Program-made: the position numbers and the translations under genes
Part shown: one piece after another, positions 12,621 to 22,855 of the stretch
Position numbering within the stretch: position 1 is the first letter of the stretch
Layout: each line of letters begins with the position of its first letter
Notes under the pieces: generated by a model
Database searches by the model: none
What the model was told of the DNA's origin: nothing
The model's input: the letters and a program-made list of their open reading frames with translations, nothing else
Origin: Nannobrachium achirus
Lineage: Eukaryota; Chordata; Actinopteri; Myctophiformes; Myctophidae
Reading direction: 5' to 3'
Length of the DNA: 64,000 bases
NCBI GenBank assembly: GCA_963921795.1
Contig: OY997642.1
Location: forward strand, 63,494,749-63,558,748

Positions 12621-14287
12621 CTACACCCGACTGGGGAGCCAGCCAACATAGTGTGCGTTACTATCAGGAAATCGGCTCCTTATGCGAATTACGCAACATG
12701 AGAAAACTACAACTCTGTTGCCAGCTCCCAGCACGCCATACTGCCACATGGCAAACTGTCTGTAAGCAGCATGGCGATACTGTCTTGCGGTCATTATGGT
12801 TGGCAGCTGCAACCTGAGCACGGACATCATTCCATATCCCAACAGCAAAGGTCAAAACGCCGTCTTCGAGGATGTACACATCCATGTGCGGCTCCCTGGA
12901 AGTGCACCGTTCTGGACGTTGACCACAGCAGAGGTTCTCAACATCTGTGTTCATCTCCTGACAGTTCCCACAGACACACCAAGTTGGTTGTTCTGTTGCT
13001 GGTGGTGGTAGATTCTCCATTAGTTCCTGAAAGGACGATTAGAAAGAATTAGGAGGATATACTCACACTTGATAAACGACATAAAGACAAATGATAGTAA
13101 TTATTTTTGGAGGCTATTTTGTAAGTGGTCTAAGAAGATCTCAAAATTCAAGAGTACATCTTCAGAGTAAACTTCTTGGGTATTGGTAGCTCAATTGCAC
13201 TTAGTAAGATGAATAATAATTTAAAAAAAAAGTAACTTGAATAAAAAAGAATCTGCAATAATAGTCAAAATAAAATCAATACATACTCTATCTCTGTCCA
13301 CCCTTGCTTGGTGCATTTGTTGGAGTTCTTGCACACGCTGGTGATCTGGAAGAGCTATTCCCCTCCCCCTGCGTCCACGACGTCTAGGTGCCCTGGGTGC
13401 TCCTTGGCCCTGTCCTCTCTGAGTCTGTCTCTGTCCAGCTGCCCTCCCCCCAGCTGGGGGGGGAATCCAATCTTCATCTCCAAGTGATCTGTGAAATAAA
13501 CAAAGCGAAAATTTGTTAAAATAAACATGTCTGCTCTACCTATTATACTGCCTTGTTACTCATGTATTGATAAAAATGATGATGAATGGATGATAGATAG
13601 TTTGAGTATGGACGGCTGGGGTGGGTAGGTAGGTAGGTAGATAGATAGTTTGATGTGGACAAAGTCCACATCAAACTATCTACCTATCCATACATAATTC
13701 ATGTAACGTAAAAACAAAAAAAGAAACGGTCGTTACTGTGACGAGGACCCCTCTCTCACTCACAAACAGTTCAATTAAAAACGTGATGTACACAATAGCG
13801 TTTTCCAAAAAAAGCCAGTGAACCAATCAATAGTTTACTCAACAGCTCTGCGTTGGTGAACATATATGGTGTGGTTGTAGCAACATAGTTTGGCCAACAT
13901 CGCTAAATGCTTCAGTTTACAGTACATAATACACATGGCTACAGAACCACCTCCGTAACTTTTATTGTTATTGAATAGTTTTACTGCTTGCCATATGAAT
14001 GGGGGAAGTGGTCTGAGGTCGCCAAATAATTCCACTCATAATAAGTGGCAGTTGTTGTGCGTGTGGTATAAAAACAAGTTTGAGAAGCCCAGTTCTCAGG
14101 TAGAGATAAAAACAGAAGACCAGACAGACTCGAGAGGCAAAAAACAAAATAGCTTCAGCATTAGCAGACAAACGTTGTGAGAGCATACTATAGGAACGTC
14201 GTAGTATGGGGGTTATGTTGCGTTGCATTGGTAACAAAAGTTTACATTGCATTGTACTTACTGATTTGAAGACGAACCAGATGCCAT
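12621..14287 (-). pseudogene. P2X7 C-terminal (ballast)-domain-like protein, three exons
   Basis: Minus-strand exons are 14287-14262 (start MASGSSSN), 13488-13287 (Arg/Gln/Gly/Pro-rich, RRRGRRGRG) and 13026-12621, all with GT/AG borders. The last exon encodes WCVCGNCQEM, then ENLCCGQRPERC. In the next frame it gives AYRQFAMWQYGVLGAGNR, SCCVIRIRSRFPD and a final GWLP before TAG at 12621-12623. The order WCxCGxC, CC, AYRxxxxW, SCC..IRxxFP matches the cytoplasmic C-terminus of vertebrate P2X7 receptors, a zinc-cysteine domain that binds guanine nucleotides. No P2X channel part is present. One base change near 12785 is needed to join the two halves, giving about 210 residues. Lying convergently with the transposase gene and inside the same inverted ends, it is best read as an accessory gene of the transposon. 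Its role there is unknown. Confidence 0.75.
13630..13690. repeat. Perfect short palindrome in an intron
   Basis: GTAGATAGATAGTTTGATGTGGAC is followed after 3 bases by a close reverse complement. It could extrude as a hairpin. It lies in the second intron region upstream of exon 2 of the P2X7-like gene. Confidence 0.85.
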
Positions 14288-14524
14288 GGTGTAGTTATAA
14301 AGTTCTTCAGTAATTTGCCGTTGTAGCTACTAACTCGCTGTGTAGTATTGTTGTTGTCGTTCCGCAGTTGTGTTTATAAGGAAACAGCTGTAGTGTCTAG
14401 TGCGCGCTCCCGTTTGAGCGTACACTTCTACGCTTGGAGCATGTGGAGGCAACCCCCACAGCCCCCGCAAGCGCCATCTGCTGGAGAGGAGCCACTTTTT
14501 GAATCATCCTGAATATGCCTTTAA

Positions 14525-14753
14525 AGGAGTAGTTCACCCCCAAAAATATTTGTTAGTTTTTTGTCGCAGTCAAATATTTTAGTAAATTTACCTTACTTGA
14601 TTCCGCGTTTCCCGGAATCAATTCCCCATCAGGAATCAATATGGGTAAATGTATTGTAATGAGTTTTTTGCTAAAAGATATTATTGAACTCAAGTCTCCA
14701 TGACGTGAGTAATCAATAGAAAAAAAAGTCATTTTGGGGGTGAACTTACTCCT
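14525..14753. mobile_element. TTAA-type MITE, AGGAG family
   Basis: Left end AGGAGTAGTTCACCCCCAAA follows TTAA at 14521-14524. The right end TTTGGGGGTGAACTTACTCC is its near complement, but the right TTAA is lost. The left TTAA is shared with the Kolobok-type element. A relative sits at 57932. Confidence 0.75.
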
Positions 14754-14791
14754 CCATTCAGAACGGGTACACATTATAGTGTAAAATAGTG

Positions 14792-14842
14792 TAAAATAGC
14801 AGATATACAAGCTCCTGCGAGCTTGTAGATCTGCTATTTTTG
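14792..14842. repeat. Recurrent hairpin (AATAGCAGAT...ATCTGCTATT)
   Basis: AAAATAGCAGATATACAAGC, a short loop and GCTTGTAGATCTGCTATTTT form a stem of about 20 bp. Here it is not within a MITE that I can delimit. A poly(T) tract follows at about 14905-14930. The rest to 14988 is featureless. Confidence 0.8.
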
Positions 14843-15055
14843 ATAAATCGTGAACATTTGAATTTTAACCCGATTCTATAAGTGTCTTTTGAATCCTTCT
14901 AAGGTTTTTTTTTTTTTTTTTTTTTTTTAACCTATGTTTCTATGTCAGCAATCTGGCCAGCCATCGTCAAAGAAAAGGTCCTTTTCACTTAAAGGAGCCA
15001 TCCAGACCAAAACACATATAGGGTTAAATCTATCTTTTATCATACCCTGTAGCAA

Positions 15056-15445
15056 CTCATAATGTAATAACGGCTCATAATGTAATAAGGGCTCATAATG
15101 TAATAAAAAAAAATGTAATAAAAACTCATAATGTAATAATCAGCTCATAATGTAATAAAAAAACTAGTGCATAACGTAATAACAGATTTTTCAATAATGT
15201 AATAATGTAATAATGTGTTACATTAAGAACCTCCACATAGGAGGCTCATAATGTAATAAAACTTCATAATGTAATATTTTATTTTTTATTACGTTATGAG
15301 CTGATTATTACATTATGAGCTTTTATTACATTTTAATTATTACATAATGAGCTAGTTTTTTATTACATTATGAGCTGATTATTACATTATGAGTTTTTAT
15401 TACATTTTTCTATTACATTATGAGCTGTTATTACATTATTGGTTA
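15056..15445. repeat. ATAATGTAATAA array, left
   Basis: Many copies of CTCATAATGTAATAA in plus orientation run to about 15280, then in inverted orientation (TTATTACATTATGAG) to 15445. The array is itself a hairpin. Confidence 0.95.
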
Positions 15446-16030
15446 TGGGTAACACACCCTGCCAACTTTGTTGATGAAGAATTGAGAAACTAGCTGCTAA
15501 GCATGCAGCAAATGAATACATATAGGGATCATTTAAAGGGAATACACCATGAATTTTCATTTTTCCAATTTTTATGTATTTCTTTTGTGTCCCACCAGCA
15601 GGTTATATCCTCACAAAGTCCTATTTCTGACCATTGTGTCTTTCTCAGTTTATGGGCAGATCTATGTAAGCAGGTTTCAGAACAGGCTGTCTGATTTTAG
15701 GTCCGATTGTGTGCTGAGTGGGGGTTGGGGAGGGGTGGGCAAGCCTGAGAAGGAGGCAGGAGGACCTGGGAGAGGGTTGGGGAGGGGTGGGCAGGCCTGC
15801 TGAGCAGGAGGTGGGGACTGGGGAGGGGTGTGGGGCCAAAACTGGCTCAATAGCGCAGTCTTCCCACTCAGGACAAGGTGGTACTGCAGCTGAAAATGCT
15901 CTGAAAGCCAGGCAGAAATGACAGGGGCTCTGTATTCAGGAGTGGTAATTTAGCCTTTTTTTTTTTTTTTTTTAGGACACCAACAATGTTATATTATTTT
16001 TAAATTATTACATTATTTTTAAATGCATGG
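15446..16030. other. Foldback arm with G-rich, quadruplex-prone block
   Basis: The arm sequence is interrupted by a G-rich block at about 15718-15836. It holds three clusters of runs such as GGGGGTTGGGGAGGGGTGGG (15720-15739) and similar at 15774-15791 and 15811-15835. A poly(T) tract lies at about 15957-15974. No gene. Confidence 0.7.
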
Positions 16031-16276
16031 TAGAACCATTAACTGTACAAAGAGCATCCAAAATGTTCAACGTACAGTTCGTGATTGTATCGACACTGAG
16101 TGTTGATGCAACATCGATAATATCCCCATTGTGGTCAGTATGACGACAGTCTGCTATTGCTAGTTTTGGGCCACTTTGCAGAAGGTCATGGGGACCATTA
16201 TGTAAGCCTTGATGGACCAGTCACACACTTGATTCAAAGAGCCAGGAAGCAGAGGAGAGAGCATCACTTCTATCTG

Positions 16277-16437
16277 GCCCTCACTCTGGCCCTGACCCGG
16301 TACCTCACTCTGGCCCTGACCCGGTACCTCACTCTGGCCCTGACCCGGTACCTCACTCTGGCCCTGACCCGGTACCTCACTCTGGCCCCGACCCGGTCCC
16401 TCACTCTGGCCCTGACCCGTACCTCACTCTGGTCCTA
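16277..16437. repeat. 24-bp minisatellite at the foldback centre
   Basis: About 6.5 units of CTCACTCTGGCCCTGACCCG plus GTAC. It sits at the loop of the large hairpin. Confidence 0.93.
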
Positions 16438-16582
16438 AATCTGGACAGATCGAAGTGGTGCGCTCTCCTCTGCTTCCTGGACTCTTTGAATCAAGTGTGT
16501 GTTATCGATGTTGCATCAACACCCAGTGTCGATACAATCACGAACTGTACGTTGAACATTGTGGATATTCGTTGTACAGTTA

Positions 16583-16860
16583 ATAATAATAATAATAATA
16601 ATAATACATTTTATTTATAAGGCGCCTTTCAAAGCACTCAAGGTCGCCGTACAACAGTATAAAAACAGCAGATAATACAAAATAGCAGTCAGAAGTTAGA
16701 ACAAATCACAAAATCACAATAAAAACAGAACAATTAGCAGCAGAGTAACAAAGAGGTCAGGCATATGCCTGCCTAAAAAAGTGGGTTTTGAGGTGGGTTT
16801 TAAACGTGGGGAGTGATTCACAGTTTCTGATGTCGGGGGGTAGGGAGTTAAATGATGTAT
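16583..16860 (-). mobile_element. LINE/SINE 3' tail fragment (antisense)
   Basis: (TAA)n at about 16583-16606 precedes CATTTTATTTATAAGGCGCC and AAAGCACTCAAGG. On the minus strand this reads as a retroposon 3' end in (TTA)n. It is present in only one arm of the foldback, so it inserted later. Clade not assigned. Confidence 0.55.
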
Positions 16861-16924
16861 TAATTTGCTGCATGTTTAGCAGATAGTTGCTCCATTCTTC
16901 ATCAACAAAGTTGGCAGGGTGTGT

Positions 16925-17490
16925 AGCAACCAATAATGTAATAACGGCTCATATGTAATAAGAGCTCATAATGTAATAAGAAATGTAATAAAAACTCATA
17001 ATGTAATAATCAGCTCATAATGTAATAAAAAACGAGCTCATAATGTAATAATTAAAATGTAATAAAAGCTCATAATGTAATAATGAGCTCATAATGTAAT
17101 AAAAATACATTATTACATTATGAAGTTTTATTACATTATGTGCCTCCTATGTGGAGGTTCTTTATGTAACACATTATTACATTATTACATTATTGAAAAA
17201 TCTGTTATTACGTTATGCGCTCGTTTTTTTATTACATTATGAGCTGATTATTACATTATGAGTTTTTATTACATTTTCTTTATTACATTATGAGCCCTTA
17301 TTACATTATGAGCCGTTATTACATTATGAGTTGCTATTTATTACATTATTGAAAAATCTGTTATTACGTTATGCGCTCGTTTTTTTATTACATTATGAGC
17401 TGATTATTACATTATGAGTTTTTATTACATTTTCTTTATTACATTATGAGCCCTTATTACATTATGAGCCGTTATTACATTATGAGTTGC
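16925..17490. repeat. ATAATGTAATAA array, right
   Basis: The same CTCATAATGTAATAA motif runs forward to about 17105 and then inverted to 17490. A segment of about 125 bp (TTACATTATTGAAAAATCTG onward) is directly duplicated near 17185 and 17342. Confidence 0.95.
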
Positions 17491-17509
17491 TACATACCCC
17501 TTTATACCT

Positions 17510-18056
17510 GCTTTAGTCCATTTTTTTCATAGCTGCCCCTGTTGCTAGATTTCGGCTGCCCCTGTTGCTAGATTTTGCGGGCCCTCTCATAACTAACAGA
17601 GTAGATAGACTTTATACTAGTGCGGTTATTTCTTCAGCTTCAAAGTTAGTATTTTTTTGTTGGATTTTGTTTACACAACATCCTGAGACCAACCACACCG
17701 CTGTTTTGACCTCACAGGCACCCTTACTTGTCAAACCGACCCCTCCTCCCCTCCCTTTCTAGCCTCTCCTCTCCCTGCTCTGGTGCAGAGCAGAAGCCGT
17801 TTGACAAGTAAGGGTGCCTGTGAGGTCAAAACAACGGTTTGGTTGGTCTCAGGACGTTGTGTAAACACAATCCAATAAAAAATACTAACTTTGAAGCTAA
17901 AGAAATAACCGCACTAGCCTAAGGACAATCCACTGTGTTAGTGAGAGCCCGCGAAATCTAGCAAAAGGGGCAGCCGAAATCTAGCAACAGGGGCAGCCAA
18001 AATCTATCAACAGGGGCAGCCGAAATCTAGCAACAGGGGCAGCTATGAAAAAAAAA
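17510..18056. repeat. Second palindrome nested in the foldback
   Basis: Arms of about 220-250 bp (17527-17745 and 17800-18050) pair around a C/T-rich centre. The outer arm repeats GGGGCAGCCGAAATCTAGCA. It lies just inside the right end. Confidence 0.85.
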
Positions 18057-18176
18057 ACGACTAAAGCAGGTAAAAAGGGGTATGATAAAAGACAGATTTA
18101 ACCCTATATGTATTTTGGTCTGGATGACTCCTTTAACTGGAGCTCAGTTAGTCTGTTCTTGAAAGACTACTATGTC

Positions 18177-18375
18177 AGTGGTTCTCAAACCTTTTCATGT
18201 GAAGGACCCCCAAAATGATATTGGGTATTTGGCCACGGACCCCCATCTCAAAGTATTTAGTTAAAGCGAACATTTGAGTTACAAATGTTCGCTTTAGATT
18301 TGCACACATTTTCATGACTTTCAAAAATAGTGAGCTTGTAGATCTGCTATTTTTCAATAGTTAAAGCATTCAATA
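18177..18375. mobile_element. hAT MITE fragment, family C
   Basis: CAGTGGTTCTCAAACCTTTT with AAGGACCCCCAAAATGATAT is a typical Charlie-like hAT end. Half of the recurrent hairpin (GAGCTTGTAGATCTGCTATT) is at 18331-18353. A right end is not seen. A related piece occurs at about 27565-27640. Confidence 0.6.
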
Positions 18376-19438
18376 ACCCTAGGCCTGAATGGGTTAAGGG
18401 GGACTGCCCATAAGTCTGACATCTCAATAGTCCTACAGGGTTAGGTTTAGGTTTAGGCTTAGGCATAGTTTTACTGAGCTTAGGGTTAGCATTCACCAGG
18501 TTAACATCCTGTAGGTCTGTTCTATTCAGTCAAAGATGTCTCAAATGTATATAAATATTAGGGCTGGGACTTTAACTGATTAATTGCAATTAATTAATTA
18601 CAGAAAATTGACGCGATTAAAAAAAGTAACGCATTTTAATCGCACTTAGTTTTTGCACCACAGAACCTTCAGTTTGGGGCATACCGATCATAGCGATGCA
18701 CCAACCAAGAAGAGACAACAAACGCAAAGGGAGAAGTAGCCGATCAGAGCGCTTTGCTTGGCCCAGTGGATGAGAAATTTAGATTAAAACAATTCACTTG
18801 ATTCACTCGTACAACACAATGTGTTTTACTAAAAAAAAAAAAAAAAAAAAATGCTTCTCGGGTCAATATGTTAGGCCAATAACAAAACTATTTACCAAAT
18901 GTCATACTTAAGCCCAAAAAAGGCCTGTTGTGACAAAACAGTGACATCACATCGTTGACTCAATAACCAATGTTCTGGCAATCATATATGGATCCCTGAT
19001 GTCATTAATATTAAGCCCATATTTGGCAATGCCCATAATAATATGGATGCCCCATATGGCAAAGACAGAATTAATTTGCAAATCAAGACTGCTGACTATC
19101 ATCACCTGGATATCCATATATGAAGATCACAACACTGACATCATCAAACCCTGGATATCCATACATGGAGACGACTGGATCATCACCTAGATCTCCATAT
19201 ATGGAGCTGACCTCTACATCTGATTCCCAGATGATGCATTGTTAGGGCAACCACACTAATGGAATCCCTTTTATGAATGCCCATACAATAGAATGTGTCA
19301 TTCTAACCTGTGGCTACATAAGTTACACTTGCAAATTAACTCCGCCCTTGTCCCTTTTATACCCATATATGGAGATCCCTGTCCCAAAGTCATCAATATG
19401 AAACTCTACGTTTGACCTCACAGACTCCATATATGAAC
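18376..19438. other. hAT end fragment and CCATATATGG-rich stretch, no gene
   Basis: 18555-18680 (AGGGCTGGGACTTTAACTG, GACGCGATTAAAAAAAGTAA) resembles one end of a fish hAT element without its partner. From about 18965 the sequence repeats CCATATATGG-like motifs, including CCATATATGG near 19193 and 19361. No ORF of note. Confidence 0.5.
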
Positions 19439-20805
19439 TAGGGATGGCCAAATGGAGATTTTTTCTTAACCGATAACCGCCAGGCCTTATCAGTTAATTA
19501 ACCGTTAACCGTTAAGGAAATGTGTTCAAAAATGCGCTATTTTAGCGATTTAAAAAAGGAAAATAGGCCTACACAAGTTTTGGTAACACTTTATAATAAC
19601 TATTCATTATAAGCAGTTAATAGACCATTAATAAACTAATGACTTGTTAAACATTTGTTAATAGTTGGTTAAGGATTAATGGCAAGGCCCTATAACCAAT
19701 TAATAGATCATTTATGAACCATATATTCATGAATTATTAATGTCTTGTTCAATATTTGTTAACAGTTAGTTAAGGAGTTATACGTTATGCCTTATAAATA
19801 TGTAATGGATTATCAACAAGCTATTTGTAAATCACTTACTAATAGCTAGTTAAGTATTTGTTAACAGTTTATATGTAACTATTCCTAATTTACTCATGTT
19901 GGTAAATGAGGAGTAGTTGCAACTTTAGAATAATAGCATATATAAACTATTAACACATATTAACTACAGATCAATTGTTAATGATTTGATTAACATCTAC
20001 TAATATAAGAGACACTTTACAACAGAAAATGGGCGGTACAGAAAATGTGATTTTATTATTTCCAAAATACACAAACATACAAGGTGAAAAATGACTGAAT
20101 AATAAAGATGAGGATATGGAGAAATGGCATGAACAAAATCACAGCTGTTCTTATCTTTACTGGGATACATCAGAAACAATTCAGGTGCTGCTAGTTATAG
20201 ATTTAGCACACAATCAAAAATTATAATTTAAGTTTTCAAACTTAGCTTAAAGACAATCAAGGAATCGTAAAGAAATAAACAGCACTGGAATTAGCTATAA
20301 ATTCAACCCATTCACTCACTAACATAGCTAGCTAAAATACACAGAGTAGGCCCTGCTATGCAAACATATCTTGCTTACAAACAGGCTAGCTCCTGCTAGC
20401 TCAACCACCACACTTTAGCATAGAAAATATAGGCACAAAACAAACTTTTTAAAGAACATATTGATGAATTCTGACCAACTAAATTGATACAAGATGAATT
20501 AATGTTGCACTGAATAAACAAATAATGAATTGCTCAGTCAAAAACACATTCTACTGTTTACCATAGCTGCACTCCAGAGGGGTCCTTTATCAACAGCAGT
20601 GACCAAACAGAAGCCTATACTAAAATCATAGACTAAAATAGAAAAATGGGTCCTCCAACATGACTAGAGGGTCATCAATACTGTAAGTAATGCTCAATTT
20701 ACTCTTTGGTGCAGGCCTATTTTCAGGCACCCAGTCATTTTTAGGGACCCAGCTGTCTATTCTAGTACAGGCTTTTATTTGCGGGTTGTATCCTACAATT
20801 CCCGT

Positions 20806-21404
20806 GGCCAAGCAAGACTTGGATAAATTAAACAACTTGCACCCAGACTTCCATGGTGCTGGTGAATCCACCACGGACCTGAGCACGGGAATTCACCGAG
20901 GTAGGATTGCTGGAGGAGTAGCAGTTTTATGGAACATTAAATATGACTCCATGGTTAATATTTTACGTTTAAATGTTGACTGGGCCATTGGGCTTGAGTT
21001 TAATTGTAACGGTAAAAAAAATGTTATTTTTAATATCTACACGCCTTATGAATCCTATGATCATCTTGATGAGTTTGTGAGCAGGCTTGCATTTATTCAA
21101 TCCTTTATTGAGGATAATAATTTGTCATGCATCTATGTTCTGGGAGACTATAATGCTGACCTGACAGATAATAAGTCTGTATTTGCAAAAAATATGCTGA
21201 GGTTCACAAATGATGGCAATTTAGTTATATCAAGCAAAATGCTCTTGCCTGACACAAGTTTTACTTATGTTAGTGAAGCATGGAATACTACTTCTTGGTT
21301 AGATCACGTGGTTTCCACTGTTGATGCTCATGCCTCGATAAAAAGTATGGAGATTTGTTATGGGTTGGCCACATCTGACCACATCCCTCTTGCCATGGTA
21401 TTAA
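20806..21404 (+). pseudogene. LINE endonuclease (EEP/APE-type) domain, truncated
   Basis: The open frame from about 20806 shows AKQDLDKLNNLHPDF, GGVAVLW, FNIYTPYES, VLGDYNADL (catalytic Asp/Asn region), SWLDHVVST and TSDHIPLAMVL (the SDH motif). That is the motif order of APE-like LINE endonucleases, which nick the target for reverse transcription. The N-terminal strand with the first catalytic residues is missing because of 5' truncation. The frame upstream (20690-20805) is not LINE-like. The domain is cut at TTAA by the piggyBac insertion and resumes at 42406 with NVDNVPTLTKN. Confidence 0.82.
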
Positions 21405-21993
21405 CTCATTTAGTGCCACCAGCTCCTCTAATTTGAGTAAGTAGCTTGTGCCAGCCTTTTTTGACCATTTTGGCACTACTTTGCTGAGCCGACAGCCAAT
21501 CCAAAATTAGTTATTTATAAGCAAATTTCATTTTGAATGAAGATTAAAATGTTTACTTTCAGCTGCAAAAGAGAGCAAGCTTTTATCTTGTATACTTTTT
21601 TAGTTAGAAGCCCGGAATGAAACAGGCTTTCGCCCAAAATGTCCCCTGGGAATTAGATTCAGGAGTTACAGCCATTTGAAAAAATAAAAGTTCTTTGAAG
21701 CTGAAACAGAGGATTCCTGAGGAGTTTTCAAACATGCAGCACACGTATAGAAACTGTAGAATGCCTGCTCTTGTAGGATGTAAGATATTGAGTTTCAATC
21801 TTGTATCAATTTGTCATATTATGCAAAAACGTGGGAAGACGTAGGACTTTTTGACCCCACATTTTGCTACACTCAGTGCAACAAAAGGGCCCCTATAAAA
21901 TACACCAGATGTCACTGTTCACTGTCTGCTCATTGTCACTGCACTGTGTGCAGTCTGTCAGGAGGCCAGCAGGGGGCAGAAACACTTCACTCT

Positions 21994-22007
21994 CACTCAC
22001 TCACTCA

Positions 22008-22084
<77 letters not shown>

Positions 22085-22150
22085 CAACATTTGCATTACA
22101 GAAAGGGCGTGTTGGAGGGGAACAAACACATCGCTGTTGACTGAGCACAG

Positions 22151-22226
<76 letters not shown>

Positions 22227-22530
22227 CCTTTACATTAGGGCAGGCCATTAGACTGTCAAACTTCATTCTCACTGTGACTGAGGCAGAACACAAGTACATG
22301 CACACGTGCACACACATGCACGTGCACACACACGCGCACGTGTACACGTGCACACACACACACACGCATACGTGCACACACACACGCATGTGCACACACA
22401 CACGCACGTGTACACGTGCACACACACACACATGCACACGTGTACACACACGCACACACACATACACGCACGTGCTCACATACGCACACGCACGTGTACA
22501 CGTGCACACACACGTGCACATACACACAAC
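21994..22530. repeat. (CA)n tracts and CACGTGTACACGTG-rich block
   Basis: Pure (AC)n at about 22012-22080 and 22152-22224. Then 22292-22530 is an irregular mix of CACACA with CACGTG and GTACACGTGCAC units, many self-complementary. Long reading frames here are artefacts of the repeat. 21430-21990 and 22531-22850 show no gene. Confidence 0.95.
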
Positions 22531-22855
22531 AAAAATACATGGTGCATTTATATAGAGGGTTTATCAGGCGCTGCACAATCACCCATTCACACACTTTGAT
22601 ATGTTGACTGGAGAAGCTGTGTTTTGAACTGCCAATACTCAGATCATTGGCCAACCTGCAATTACATCCAGACTAGAGCTACAAGCACCCCTACGGTAGA
22701 CTACGTCTGGCCTTGAGCTTGCATTACGTGCACACACACAAACACACATAATATACTTTCAACTCTGATTTGTGACTGTTCTTCTTTTCATTTCCTGTAG
22801 GGGTCGCTACAGCTTATCATCTGCCTCCATCTCCCCCTGACCCTGTCATGACATA

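Larger units (their letters stand above)
2917..14520 (+). mobile_element. Kolobok-type DNA transposon, 11.6 kb, two genes
   Basis: The left end AGGCATATTCAGGA (2917-2930) is matched by its exact reverse complement at 14507-14520. Each end abuts TTAA (2913-2916 and 14521-14524). TTAA target duplication together with a DDE transposase carrying a DxxH motif fits the Kolobok superfamily. The element carries a multi-exon transposase gene on + (3192-9353) and, near the right end, a three-exon gene on - (12621-14287) for a P2X7-C-terminus-like protein. An L2 LINE (about 9485-11012), two hAT MITEs, a SINE and a CA repeat are later insertions or expansions that inflate its size. The superfamily name is inferred from motif and TSD; a profile search was not possible here. 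Confidence 0.75.
14993..18132. mobile_element. 3.1-kb TTAA-flanked foldback element
   Basis: TTAA at 14989-14992 and 18133-18136 flank near-identical inverted ends of about 58 bp. These start AGGAGCCATCCAGACCAAAA on the left and AGGAGTCATCCAGACCAAAA on the right strand. Further inward, several segments also pair: 15462-15515 with 16860-16920, 16030-16120 with 16500-16580, and 16222-16262 with 16462-16500. The whole element is therefore one interrupted giant hairpin. No gene. The AGGAG start and TTAA site resemble the MITE at 14525. Confidence 0.8.

Noticed and set aside
12621-14287. A true P2X7 receptor gene
   Set aside because: No channel exons or transmembrane segments; the three exons start with their own ATG and end within the transposon.
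15056-17490. CRISPR-like regular repeat
   Set aside because: ATAATGTAATAA units have no unique spacers of constant length, occur in both orientations, and the DNA is clearly from an animal.
22005-22607. Many 60-140 residue Cys/Val and Thr/His open frames
   Set aside because: They are translations of (CA)n and CACGTG repeats in all frames.
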